Source: Daucus carota subsp. sativus (taxonomy: Eukaryota > Streptophyta > Magnoliopsida > Apiales > Apiaceae). From it: a stretch of 64,000 nt of DNA. Of the stretch, positions 36,275-48,900 are shown one piece after another; within the stretch, counting starts at the first letter, position 1, and every line of letters begins with the position of its first letter. The translations under genes and the position numbers were made by a program. Under the pieces are notes generated by a model. The model searched no databases. It worked only from the letters and a program-made list of their open reading frames with translations, and was not told the origin of the DNA. Location of the stretch: assembly GCF_001625215.2 (NCBI RefSeq), contig NC_030381.2:52997214-53061213 (forward strand). The letters are read 5' to 3'.

Positions 36275-36854
36275 TAGAGGTGGCCAAACGAACGAGTTCA
36301 AACGGATCGACTCGTCTCGGCTCGCCTTTTAACTCGTTGAATACCGGTACGCCGCGAGACGAGTTAAAACTCGCCTCATCTCGTTAATCTGTACGAGACG
36401 ATCACGAGCCTGGGTTTGAGAAAACGTGGACGCCTCGTCTCGGCTCGTACGTATCGGCACGCACGCACGACTCGCGCCAACTCGTCTCGGCCGTCTCGCA
36501 CGTCCACGACTCGTCTCGCACGTCTCGGACTCGTCTCGCACGTCTCTGTACAAGTTGGTCTGCAGAGACTGTATCATGACTCATGACTCACGAGTTGGTC
36601 CACGAGTTGAACGTGACGAGTTCAACGTCCAGCTCGCCAACTAATCCAAAGCAAACTGCAAAGTAAAAAATATACATAACTCGTCCAACTCGCCAAACTC
36701 GCGAGTTGGACACGAGTTTAATATCCTTCGACTCGTCTCGTATCGTCTCGTCTCGCTACCCTTACACGAGACGTCCACGAGTACACCATTCATCAACTCG
36801 TCTCGCCTCCGACTCGTCTCGTCTCGTCACGGGGCGCCCGTTTGGCCACCACTA
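36275..36854. mobile_element. hAT-type MITE, 580 bp, of ACTCGTCTCG repeats
   Basis: The ends are TAGAGGTGGCCAAACG and the complement of TAGTGGTGGCCAAACG. A perfect 8-bp target duplication CCCACCCA flanks it (36267-36274 and 36855-36862), the hAT signature. The interior is unusually GC-rich for this window and is made of many copies of ACTCGTCTCG/CGAGACGAGT in both orientations, so it can fold extensively. ORFs inside are by-products of the repeats. It ends 79 bp before the KH gene start codon. Confidence 0.9.
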
Positions 36855-36882
36855 CCCACCCACACTCGATCTCTACCTTTTC

Positions 36883-36890
36883 TAGGGTTT
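36883..36890 (+). promoter_or_regulatory. telo box in KH gene leader
   Basis: TAGGGTTT (AAACCCTA on the other strand) lies 44 bp before the ATG, among CT-rich leader sequence. This motif is common near the start of plant housekeeping and translation-related genes. Its role here is inferred. Confidence 0.5.
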
Positions 36891-36933
36891 CCAGAGACTC
36901 TCTCCCTCCTTCACATCTCTCTGCTCACCTAAT

Positions 36934-39900
36934 ATGGCGGAAGAGCTCCAATACTCAACTGGCGGCGACGCGAAGCGCAAGTACGACGGCGAATCATCTC
37001 CACCGCCTCCAATCTCCGGCCGCCGCACCACCGGCTTCTCATCTCAATCTCCCGACGCCGGCGGTCCGGTGGCGCCTGATGCCGAGATCCAAGCCGCCAA
37101 GCAGAAGGCGCAGGAGATAGCTGCGCGTCTCTTTAATAACAGTAACGTCGATGCGAAGCGCACTAAGGTTGAGAATGGCGGAGGTTACGATTCGAGTGAA
37201 GCTAGAGGTTTCAGCTCTGCGCCACCTGGTGCGTTATCAACTTACACAAATATAATTCTGTTGTTCTATATGTATATCAAATTGTTGAATTGTGTTTGGA
37301 TATATTTATGTTTAAATTATAATATTATTGTTCATGTATTTTGTGGATTTAGATGTATCTAGTTAGCGGAGATCAAAATATGTATATTCGTTCTCATCAA
37401 TAATCTTTTGTTGTAGTCTTTAACTTGTATTGTATTGATATATATTCTAGGTTATGACTGTTATATTCTAACGATTCAGTTTCAGGTGTTTATATGTTAT
37501 GTGTTTTCTGTTGTTAATTTGTTCAGTCTATTGTTTTTGTATGTCTTGTACGTAATGAATTATGTTGTGGTATGAACGTAGAATAATTAAAATAGTCCAT
37601 GTTATGGTTGAATGTTGATATGTTTAGTTGCAGGTGTTTATTTGTTTGTGTAGATATGTGTATGTACACGTACACACACAAGTATAAATGATTTTCTATG
37701 TGTATATATATATAGTTAGATGAAGTATTCAACTGGTTTACATTCAGTAATTACTTCAGGATATTTAATTGAATTGCGAATATTACTTGACTTTGCTCTG
37801 TAACTACAAATTCAAGTTTTTGCTTTAATTAGGCAATGAATTGATCCTTCAGGGACTAAATTCTGACATATCCAATGGCTGAATTTTCCTTGGCCATGCA
37901 TTGTTACATTAGACATGTGAAGCTGTTTACGTTGGTTTTATTATGTTTTCAGTGAATATACATCTTTTCTTTTATGAAGTGGCTAACAGTCTGATTTGTT
38001 TTCATCTTTTTAAGTGTTAACATGGCAATGATGTTTATGCATCAGCGTATGTCTCAACTATTAGTGTTTTTATGATTGCAGATTATGGACATAAACCAGT
38101 TATGAATGCTGTGGCTTCAATGCCTTCTTCATACGGTTCTTACCCGGGCCCTAGCAAGAAGATTGAGATACCAAATGGCAGAGTTGGTGTTATCATTGGT
38201 AAAGGGGGAGAGACTATTAAGTACCTTCAGCTTCAATCTGGAGCAAAGATTCAAGTTACCAGAGACATGGATGCTGACCCTAATTCACCAACCAGAGGGG
38301 TTGAGCTCACTGGTACTCCCGACCAAATTGCAAAAGCAGAGCAACTGATAAATGATGTTCTAAATGAGGTAGGAAAAGTCTGGTTTTTGCTTCACAATTG
38401 CTTTTAGTTACATATTTATCGTTCTGCTGTTTAATCTTGACTTGAGTGTAGAAAGTCTTTGATGGTGATTTTGTTGTGCTTTCTAAACAGGCTGAAACAG
38501 GGGGATCTGGCATTGTTTCGGGAAGGCTACCTGGACATCAGAGTGGAACTGAACAATATGTTCAAATGATTCCAAACAATAAAGTAAAATGCTGCTGAAG
38601 GTTCTGAGCCAGTAACATGACAGATTTGTCTCCTTTTTTTAATTTGATGTCTTTGTTCTTAGGTTGGTCTTATCATTGGCAAAGGAGGCGAAACCATTAA
38701 AAATATGCAGAGCAGCACAGGAGCTCGGATTCAGGTATCTAAAATTCATGTCATCTTCAATTATGTTATCCATTGGTTTCCGCTAGTGAAGGGATGATGT
38801 TCATTATGTCATTATAAGTGTCTATCTGCTTAGATGACTTGTAAAATCATTGTCGGAGGGATTACTACATTTTATTTGGTAAATAAATTCTTTAATGCAG
38901 TGGTGTTCATTTTTTCATGTGCATCAATGCAGGTAATACCTTTGCATTTGCCCCCTGGTGATCCTGCTACTGAGAGGACCCTGCAGATTAATGGGACCCC
39001 TGAAGCGATTGAAGCTGCAAAGCTGATGGTCAATGAAGTGATCAGTGAGGTTTGTTTGTTTATGCAACAATATCAAATTACGGGTCATGGCTGTGTCTAT
39101 TATAAGTTTATTTGGAATGTCAGAATATTATTCTTCTGTGTTGTACTTATAGTAGAAGGTGTTGGTTCTTCTATTTGTATCTGCATTAATATTATGGTGT
39201 TTTGTGAATCTTGACTGTTTATGATTCTGCTTTTATGTATGCGTATTATAAATTATGTGCCTTTTTTGCCTTGCTTGTAAAATTATGTGTCAGTATAATT
39301 ATCCAGAATGTAGATATGTGTATGAATGTTAGAATTTCTAATAATTGTTATTGAGTTAATTTACATAGTTTCTGATAAAAGATTATTAAAATTGCATAAA
39401 ATTAATATAATACGTTTCATTGGCATTTAGTATTTTTGACATATAATTTACATTATCAAACCACTGTGCAAGTCATCAGGTATGAGTCCAGCAACTGCAG
39501 ATTTTATCAAGATGCTTTGACTGACATGTGACCTTTATTACTCTTATAACTAACTAATAATGGATTTTTGTCAAAATAGGTTAAGGTTAATAAGCAACTC
39601 TTACTGCAATATTATAACTCTCAGTTATGGATATATATAGTCTGTGTATAGAGACTTCCTATGCAGGGGGTCATTGACAGCCTGAAAACAATGTCGACAA
39701 CTGGGTTTTCTATTTCAGATGGGAAATGTTGGGTAGAGCCGGGGAATGGTCAAGAGCTCTAGATTTGGCACATCAGGTTTAATATGGATGCAATAATTGT
39801 TGAAGTGTATAATCTTTTGGAGATTTTAGTGATGGTGTATCATGTGCTGTTTACTTCTCCATTAACAGAAAGCAATTGTAGGTCTCACATAGGGTATTGA

Positions 39901-42394
39901 TTTGCCGGTGACCCACTATTTGTGTTTACTTGAAGCATTTTTGGAGTTTGATCTTAAAATACATGTGATATTTACTTATGAGAGAGCCGAGGACATACAG
40001 TCTTGCCAGTGGAAAGGAACAGGGTTATTCCTAAATCCGGTTATAAGTCGATAGTGTAATTCTTTAGTGCTTATTTACATATTCTGTTCACAGATCAAGT
40101 ATAACTAATAGCTGACAATTTAGGGTTGCTTAGACTGGTACTGTTTTCAGTTCTAATAAAAATCTTTATATAATTGGCTTATATAGGGTTTTTCCAATTT
40201 CAAACCTTTTATATTCTTGATTTCATTGTGGGAAGAGGTATTCTGCTCAATGTCTTTTTCAGGTGATTGACAATATTTAGGTGTTCCACTCTCCCACAGC
40301 CATCTATTTTCTGAATTTCCCCCTTTCATCTAGATTCCTGTTTTAAATATCTCTTTCAAGATTTCGTGGATTGCATTGCAAGTACAACTGCAAACACTAG
40401 TACCTCGCATTTCTGCACCATTAACTGTTCGTTTGTTAACATGTAAATTCTACTTTTTCTCTGGGGGGGTCACACTTGCAACTGACATCTTAACTAAGTT
40501 ACATATTGTCATATTATGCTGTACTTTTCTTCGTATGCCCATGTTAAATTGATACATTATACGTAACTAATGAAATTATGTCTTCAATTTTCCGGTCTAT
40601 GTTTCCTTGTTTGACAAAGAGAAACTTTTTTACTTTCGACCCAGAGCCTCTCAGTAATTTCTAACTGTCAATACTTTACTGTGATCAATTTATGTCTATA
40701 TTTTGTAGCAGTAAGTTATTGCTTGTTACTGGAAATTACTAGAGTTTACTCAGGATGAGGGGATACACCGGGTCTGTTTGGTTTACAAGTGTTAAACAAT
40801 CCCTCTGTCTATGGGTGTTCAACTGTTCTTTCGTTCTGTATTATTAGGTTTATAGAAAGAAACTGGGAAACAGTTATAACTGAAGAGTGCACATCCAGTT
40901 TTCCCAATACTTACTTCAATATATCAATGAATTGATCAGTTGGATAGGTCTTTGCATATTATCTTGCTTGTACCACAAACTTTGTATAGTTTTTGCAATC
41001 TTCTTTTCTACCCATTCACTTCGAGTAGGGAGAGGATGGGACATCTGCTGGAGTAGCAATAATACCGCTGAACCAGTACGGTATGTCTGGCGCCTAACTG
41101 TTTCTATCTTAACACAGTTATACAATGTATCTTGTGCAATTTTGATTGTAATTGACATATTTGTTTTATCATGTTAGTATTGGAATTGCCATTGTGTAGC
41201 TGTGAATGTATGCAGAATCCTTTGTTGGCGCAAGTACTGATCCCATATTGTATTATGCATTATGTTTACTCCTTTATTTAAGATAGTAAATATGTTGTGC
41301 AGAATCGTCTTAGAAATCCGTCAATGGGGGGATATTCTCAACAAGGATACCAGCCTCGAGCTCCTACGAGTTGGGCTCCATCTGGACAGCAACAACCCAA
41401 CTATGGCTATGTTCAGCCTGGAGCATATGCTGGGCAGGCACCGCAGTATAATGCACCTCAAACACAATACCCAGGTTATCCCCCACAGCCCTCTTCAGGT
41501 GGATATGCTACTGGTTGGGACCAGCCATCTGCTGCAACCACTCAGCAAACTACACAGGCTGGTGGCTATGATTACTATGGCCAACAATCAGCTCCACAGC
41601 AGCAAGCTCCTGGTGGTGCCCCCGGTTCTGCAGATAATACTGGCTATGGTTACCAGCAGCAGGCAGCAGCTGGCTACGGTCAACAAGGTCAGGGTTATTC
41701 TCAGGATGCCTATGGTGCCTATCATGCATCTGCCCCTCAATCAGGGTATGGTCAGCCTCAGCCTGGATACGATCAACAACATGGTTATAGTTCTACTCCT
41801 GGATATGGTAATGTTGCTAACCCAACAAGTGAAGGGCAGAATGCATCTTATGGGGCTCAAGGGGACAGCAATTCAGCACCGCCATCAAATGCTGTAGGTC
41901 AACAGGGATACAATGCTAGCCAGCCTAGCCCCAATTCTAGTTATCCACCCCCAACACAGCCAGGCTATGGAGCCCCGCCAAATTCTCAAGCTGGTTATGG
42001 AACTCAACCCTCTGCAGGATATGGGCCTGGTTATGGGACACCTCAAGCTCAGAAACCTGCATCTGGTCAACCAGCTTACGGGCAGCCCCAGCAGTCACCT
42101 ACAGCCCAAGGAGGCTATGCGCAGCCTGCTCCTGTGCAACCAGGATATTCTCATTCACAGCCACCATCTGGCTATGGTACTGCACCAGCTTCGGGATATG
42201 CCGCTGCCCCTCCACCCTATGGCGCAGCACCAGCAGCAAGTCAACCAAGTTACGGGGGACAGCAGCCAACATACAATAGTTCGTATGCTAGTGGTTATAG
42301 CCAGCCTCCTGCATATGCTGCTGATGCCAATGCAGCTCCAGCGTCTCAAACTGCTCCACCTAATGCAGCTGCGAAAACCTCACCTCAGAGTTAA
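36934..42394 (+). CDS. KH-domain RNA-binding protein with Y/Q/G-rich tail
   Basis: Six exons (36934-37228, 38082-38368, 38491-38583, 38663-38734, 38933-39049, 41303-42394) join in frame to 651 aa. The N-terminus has AEIQAAKQKAQEIAARLF. Two KH domains follow, each with the RNA-contacting loop GKGG (residues 138-141 and 231-234) at about 124-194 and 218-288; introns cut KH2 twice. Residues 289-651, one exon, are a low-complexity tail of SGYGQ/PGY units without charged stretches. This layout matches Arabidopsis At2g25970 and resembles animal FUBP/KSRP proteins, which bind single-stranded RNA. It is likely nuclear or in RNP granules; targets are unknown. Intron 5 is 2.25 kb. I see nothing broken. 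Confidence 0.93.
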
Positions 42395-43813
42395 CGTCAG
42401 TAAGCAATACCAGTTGGGGTGGTGCATCTCAGGTTTAAATTATCTTTATTATGCCTTTATTAGGATTTTTAATTTTAATTAGATCTCTCATTTCAGAAAA
42501 CTTGTTATTCTGGTTTAATTAGTCTGACTTGTCTACTAGCGATTGATCATGTTTTGATTTGCACTTGCAAATGTGCTGTAATTGAGACCTTATTTTATGG
42601 TTGTATGAAATGCTTGTTGGGGAATATGCTTAAGTTCATATATATTTCATAAGGGCTGTGCCTACTGCCTAGACCTGGCAAATCGGGTCTGGATCTGAAA
42701 ATCGAACCGAAGTATGCTGAACAGAGATTCGAATTTACATCGGAGAGGGATAATGTGAAATTTAAACTTATCAGAACTGATATCCGACTCGACATAATCA
42801 AATTTAAAATTAATACGAAATTGATTTGATAATATTCTGACCGAAAATGATCTGAAACTGAAACACATTTGAGTAATTAAAATTATGAAGACATGTATGT
42901 TTTACAGTTTACTTCTATATTTGATTTGATCAAATTATATATTCTTTTGAATTATTACAATTATTATATACTCCTTATTGTATATGATTTTCAAATATAT
43001 AATTTATTTAATACATTTGTAAATATAGATATATTTTTACTATTCCTTTGTATCACACATATATGAAATGAGATCCGGTGACCATTTCCTCCCCTGAATT
43101 TCCTATACCCTGCAACTTATACAGTAAATGTTTAATTTTAACACGAAATTCGAATCTCATTTTTTTTTACTATTAAATCTAACAACACTTGTTTATTCAA
43201 TTTAAAGATCTAACAATTACTATAAAAGTTAACACACTAAATTATCGCGAACCAATAAATCAACTAACTTAAATTTTAATTTTCAGATTGTAAAAATAAA
43301 AATAGGAAGCGAAATAATGGCAGGGAAAAATAAAAATCAGGTGACCGCACTGAACGAAATGCAGAAATACATGCAGTAAATGTAGCATTACTCAAACTAA
43401 TTTCTCTTCCGGAATTAACGAAATCTGGTAATCTCAAAATACACATTTTATACACGTTCGTGAGTTTTATGTCAGCTTGTTTTACCGTCCGCAAAGGTTT
43501 GATTCGCTTTGCATTGCTTGTGTTTGTGATTCTATATATGTTTTCTGATTTTACATTTTCGATCCCCGTAGAGCTAGCTACAACTCTGTACCGGGAGACC
43601 ATTACTTGTGCTGTCACTCGTGCCTCGAAATTTATCAGGATAATGCTCATTTATAAGACATACAACTATTACGGAGATCTTTTAATTTTATAATGAATGT
43701 TGATATTTCTATGTTTTCGTGTTATTTGTGGTTTTATATATGTTACTTGGATACGGAAAATGATGTATCGAATGTTGATGTGACGGAATCATTTACAGAT
43801 CGATTGTTGAAAA
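42395..43813. other. Spacer with hAT-like MITE fragment
   Basis: The 3' UTR of the KH gene lies at the left. CTAGACCTGGCAAATCGGG at about 42669 resembles a hAT MITE left end; the following ~190 bp repeat GATCTGAAA-like words and no right end is found. The rest is AT-rich. The last ~100 bases are the probable promoter and leader of the ATP synthase g gene. Confidence 0.45.
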
Positions 43814-44919
43814 ATGGCATCAAAGCTGAGTGAGCTGCAATCAGCCGCTGCTCAAGCATCCAAGTATGTAGCCAAGAATGGACCTTCCTATTACAAGCAG
43901 CTGATGGAGAAGAACAAGCGCTACATCAAGAATCCTCCTACCATCGAGTCGTGCCAGCTTTTGGCTAAGCAACTCTTTTACACTCGTCTTGCCAGGTCTG
44001 GTTCATAATCCTGCTCTACCTTTCTCTAATTACGTGATGTTACTATCTCCGTCCCATAATACATATCTCTTTTAAATAGTTAAATTGACTATATATTGAC
44101 TAAATTTCATATATTACATATATAATTGGAGAAATTTTTTAAAAAAATTTATATAAGTAGATATACGTCTAGTCTTTTTTAAAATGTAACTTTCTATTTT
44201 TTAAAAAAATAAAAAAATAAAAAATATATATTTTTTAATATTTAGTCAAAATATTGGTTTAGTTTAATAAAGCTGAAAGTTATGTAATAAAACTGAAATA
44301 TTCTCTCTGATCCGAGGAGGGGAATGTAATCGAACACCCTGCTTCTGAGTTTTTAATAAAGACGAAAGCAAGTGAAAACGAATACAAATTCAAGATACTT
44401 TCACTCCAAATTGGGATGAAAGTACTTCACTTACTCTCCACTTGCTTTTCTCCCTTTGTAGAACTCGAGAGAATGGTGCAAGTTTCATAGCAAATGTATC
44501 ATGAGCATTTTTCATTACAGGAAAATGTAGTCTTCAGGACACTAGTTTGTTTAATTATGAAAATTATCTAGGTTGTTTCCACTTTCCGCTTCGTGTAAAC
44601 TTACTAAATGGCAAGTTCCCTTGACATGTATGTTCATAGCTCAACTTAGGTAAGGTGCCATTATCTGCTCCTTCTAACCTTTAACCATATAAAAGTAACT
44701 CATGTGACAACTTTGAACAGTATTCCCAGTCGTTATGATGCATTCTGGAAAGAACTTAATTCGATGAAACAAGTGTGGAATAAGAGGAAAGAGTTCAAGA
44801 ATGAGGATTACCGCATTGCTGCTCTCTTCGGGGTAGGTTGGGTGGTAGAATGTTACGCCTGGTTTTTCCTTGGAGAGGTTGTCGGACGAGGCTTTACATT
44901 CACAGGTTACTATGTTTAA
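43814..44919 (+). CDS. ATP synthase subunit g, mitochondrial
   Basis: Two exons (43814-43995 and 44721-44919) give 126 aa. The intron splits a Ser codon: CTTGCCAG then TATTCCC. The protein starts MASKLSELQSAAAQASKYVA, then YYKQLMEKNKRYI, LLAKQLFYTRLASIPSRY, FWKEL, and ends GRGFTFTGYY. This is the plant subunit g family, a small membrane-stalk protein of F1Fo ATP synthase that helps dimerise the complex in the inner mitochondrial membrane. Arabidopsis relatives are about 122 aa. The C-terminal membrane segment reads ALFGVGWVVECYAWFFLGEV; the GWVV part looks like a four-residue insertion. Intron 1 holds a MITE. Confidence 0.93.
44043..44326. mobile_element. Stowaway-like MITE in ATP synthase g intron
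   Basis: The left end CTATCTCCGTCCCATAATAC and the right end (complement of CATTCCCCTCCTCGGATCAG) are weakly inverted. TA lies on both sides (44041-44042 and 44327-44328). It is 284 bp, AT-rich, and inside intron 1. The ends are degenerate, so the right limit is less sure. Confidence 0.5.
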
Positions 44920-45975
44920 CTACTGTAATCTGGTCTGCTTCTGGCCTCAAGTTTCCTTAATAAGAGATTTTATGTTCAATTTTTTCATCAAGCAAGTGCA
45001 CCGTGGTATCTGTTCAGATTCTTATGAATGTTTATCGTAATTTATCAGTCCCTGAACTTGCTTTTTTCTGGAATCCGAGGGTCTCATGTCTCTGAGATAA
45101 ACTGGGTTTGTCTTTTATTAGTATGTGATTTCAGACGTCTCCAAGTCTAATTTTTTCTTAGTTGCATGATTATTTCTGTAATCTGAATTCTGCCGTTATT
45201 TGATAATGAAACTCCCTCTCTACTTCTAAACTTTCGCGGACACATCTGATCGCCAAAATTAGCCATGACACTTAGAACATTTTCATTCGAGACCATTGGT
45301 TCACTTCGTTTTACAAAAATTTAACATGCACCATTTGGAATGTGAACTTTGTTCGAATGGCCAGTTCCTCAGGTGTCTAATTATGTTGCCAAGAATGAAA
45401 CAACTGAGGTTATGTTCACTTGAAACAACTGAGGTTATGTTCACTTTCATAAGCTGGGTTCACTTGCATGAAATGAAACGGGGAAATGGAAAGAAATTTG
45501 GAATTTTTTTTCTCTTACTTAAAAGAGGGCCGGAGTTGAATAATCAGCTGGAAGAAATGAATAATGCATCTGGAAGAAACTTCAAACTAAGATAACTACA
45601 TTTAATCGTACTTTTTAAAAATTATATTGATCACAAATCATGTCTGAACAGAGATTGAAAAAAGATCTCATCAAACTCTACAGATCAAATTAGCAATTCA
45701 ATACCATCTCATTTCTCTTTACAGATGATGTATGATGCAACTGCGGCATCAGAAAGCACATTCAATTGCACTTACCAGTAAAGAGAAGCACTTCTAAAGA
45801 TAAGCTAATCTTTATAACATAGTGATTAAAAAACTTGTATATTCTATAGAAAGTGTGCTAGTAGCATTTCCTGCAAAGCTATTCTACCACATTTTCACTC
45901 TTAACCCCCCAAAACACCAGTCATCTAGACTTTTTAATAGAGTTATAGACTAATTCCAGACATCTCACTCTGGAA
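44920..45975. other. Intergenic, tail-to-tail genes
   Basis: Here the plus-strand ATP synthase g and the minus-strand ferrochelatase converge. A 25-bp word including AACTGAGGTTATGTTCACTT is tandemly doubled at about 45399-45448. One open stretch (45296-45595) has no family resemblance and is not called. Confidence 0.6.
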
Positions 45976-48900
45976 TCATGTATGATTCCTGAAGGCTGAT
46001 TTAATTTTAGGTGATAGTAGCAAGAAGAATCCTAGAATTGAACCGAAAAACATTTTAATGGCATATCCTAGAGGGTCGAGTTCACTATCATCAGATGTAC
46101 TTGCTGCGGACATTGCTGTTGCAGAAGGTAAGGCTTCAATAACGGCATCTGCCAGATCAGTAATGAAGGATGAAGTGCACCCAAGAGCAGGAACACGACC
46201 CCAATTTTCAATACCAGATTCAAGGGCCAACTCCCTATACTCCATATCAATCTCTTCAAGAGTCTCTATGTGTTCGCTCACAAAGCTGAAATTAAGAACA
46301 AAACCAAGCTAGTAAATTGTCACAGAGAAAACAATTGTAGACAGTAAATGACTTGAGCGTATATGTTTCTACTTTCTAGTATTTTATTGCGCTAATTAGC
46401 AAATACAGAAGCTAGGAACTTGTAGATTAGTGTGAACGGTAAAACTTGATTTGCACAAAAAAAAATTATATCGCTAGTTCTTCCTTGTCTAAAAGTAAGC
46501 TAATGTTTGGCTTATGTTCTATCTACACAAACTGTCAACTGGAATTTCTTAGCAGGCAAGACTTAGTTAAAAGCATGGTAGAATTTTACTTTTCAATCAT
46601 AACCAATAACTGTCTTTGGTCGTAGAGGGGGGGTTTCAAGAGCAAAGAACGAAAAGTTTACTAACGTTATGAAAGGTAAATACCCTCCACTTGTGAAAAT
46701 TATATTGAGGGTTCTGATCCCATCAAAAATCAGAAGTGTAATCAATTACAAGTAAATAAAAATTTGTGTGTTAATGCTTTATCACGAGCATGAGAAACAA
46801 AAGGGAAACTTGACTTTTACCTTACTGGAACAGCCAGGAGACTTTTCACACCGTTTTGACCAAGCTCAACAAGAACTTCATCAGTATAGGGCTTCAACCA
46901 TTGAACAGGACCGACACGGCTCTAGTAATTTAAAAATTGAAACATTGTAAGTGTTCCAATATTGAAAGTGCGTGAAAGAAAAGAGGGTAGATTTTGCAAA
47001 AGCAAACAGTTAAGTTGGACTAGTGCATAAAAACCTACAGAAAACCACCCAAACTCAAAACCTAGTTGTCTAAGGAATTGACTTGATAGATGAATCAACA
47101 TACCTGATATGCCAGCTTATGGTTATTGTTAATTCCTCTTGATTTAAGTTCTTGCATTATTAAATATATGCATTCCTCCATCTGGTCTCTGTAAGGATCA
47201 CCAGCATCCTCAACATAAGTGACTGGTACACCATGTGCACTGAAGAATATCATGACCTTGAAAACCATGAACAGAAATATTTAGAGAAGGTGCCAAAATT
47301 TTAAGTTCTCTAAAAGTTGGCAAAATAGCACATAAAAAATTAGGAAGAAACCAGATGTCTACCTCTTCAGGGTTAGAGAAACTTTTCAACTCTTTCCCAA
47401 TCAAGTCAGCCATGGACTTGACATAACCTTCACGTTGATACCAGGATTGTATAATGGAAACAGGCATTCTTGACAAGGTTGCGTCTTCCCTGATGGACAA
47501 CTCAAGTTTAGATGTGATTCTTGTGAGAAAAAATTCATAGTGTTTAAATTGTAGAAGTTACACATTGGATACTAAGATACCTGAACATCTGTTCCAGGAC
47601 ACGAACACTTGATCCAGTAGTAGATATAGAATATTGTGGATATAGCGGTAGCACGACGAGCTTTGATATACCATCCCTTTTAATCTATAAGTACAAAAAT
47701 AAACCAAGATCAATTATTGACTAGCAAATATAATGACAATCAGAGTGCATAGTCAAGGAAGAAAACAATGCCACCGTAATTTCAAAGAACTCTTCCACTA
47801 CAAAGGAAAGAGCCTTGATCTGAAGTAACAATGTTGAATGTTGCAAGGCGCTTCTTGTATATTTTAAATTAGACTATATACTCTCTCTTTTGTTTTTCTG
47901 GAATACTATTATTGTTGATAGATTGATTGTAACTGAAGGTAATTGAGTTCTTAATTTTACACATTCAACCAGGTTTGTACTTTTTTTCACGTACATTTGG
48001 TTTATAATATGCTTCGTTTGATACTTGCCAAATTTACAATTCTATTTATATGCATATCTATATACACGTTAACTTGTAGCAACTCATAGGCCTCTCTTTG
48101 ATCAGGAGTCCACCTCGCGCCTGGACTCTACAGGAACCTTTCTGCATTGATGCGTCTTGAATAATACTAACTAGTGTATGGGTATACCAAGAAAGTCTAC
48201 CAATATTTTTTTTGTAGGAAAAGGCAGAAATATATGAAATACCAATACAAATGGAAAGCCTGCAGATAGCACTTTATGAGGTAATTAAGTGGGGTGAGAA
48301 ACGTTTTTTTTCCTTTTTTTTGGGGGGGGGGGGGGGGGGGGGGATATAATGAAATTTGTATTATATTACGGGTAAATGCCTAAATGCCTCTATTCCATCC
48401 TCCAAAATTTGAAATAGAGCTTGAACCCACTAATTAGAGGTAAGAATGCACACAATTTCATCATAAAAAGAATGTTGTACTCTCCTTTCTATTCTTTTTC
48501 CAAACTTCATCATAGAAAATGTCCTCCCTCGACCCTCATAATCTACTCTTCCCTTACATCCTCCGTTTCCTCTTGATTTCTTCGTTCACGGTTTTCATTC
48601 CCATTTAAACAGACAAACAGAGGATTAGAGTTTGCCTAACAAACCAATGTAGAACTGTACTGGAACCTTCAGCACATTTATGACTAGTCTTAAATACGTC
48701 AAGTCAAATTAGCCCTATAAGCACAACCTAATGAACTTCTTATTTATTTAATAATTAGCATTGTCATCAATGAGTATGTATTAGAGAAACAATAAATTCC
48801 AGATATAGAATCATCAATAATTTTAAGAGCAGATATAGGGAGACGGTAGAAAACAATAATAATCAGTAACCACAATAAAAACTCAACACCACATAACAGC

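Noticed and set aside
36329-36644. Arg/Ser-rich open frames on both strands
   Set aside because: They arise from ACTCGTCTCG repeats inside the hAT MITE; all frames look alike in composition.
41262-42482. Met/Leu/Gln-rich and other open frames overlapping the last KH-gene exon
   Set aside because: They are alternative frames of a low-complexity repeat. The Y/Q/G frame joins the KH exons in phase and matches the known family.
43276-43650. 124-residue minus-strand open frame
   Set aside because: No recognisable domain, no splice partners, and it lies in the spacer upstream of ATP synthase g. It may be chance.
45296-45595. 99-residue plus-strand open frame
   Set aside because: It contains a direct tandem repeat of non-coding type and no family match; it lies between convergent genes.
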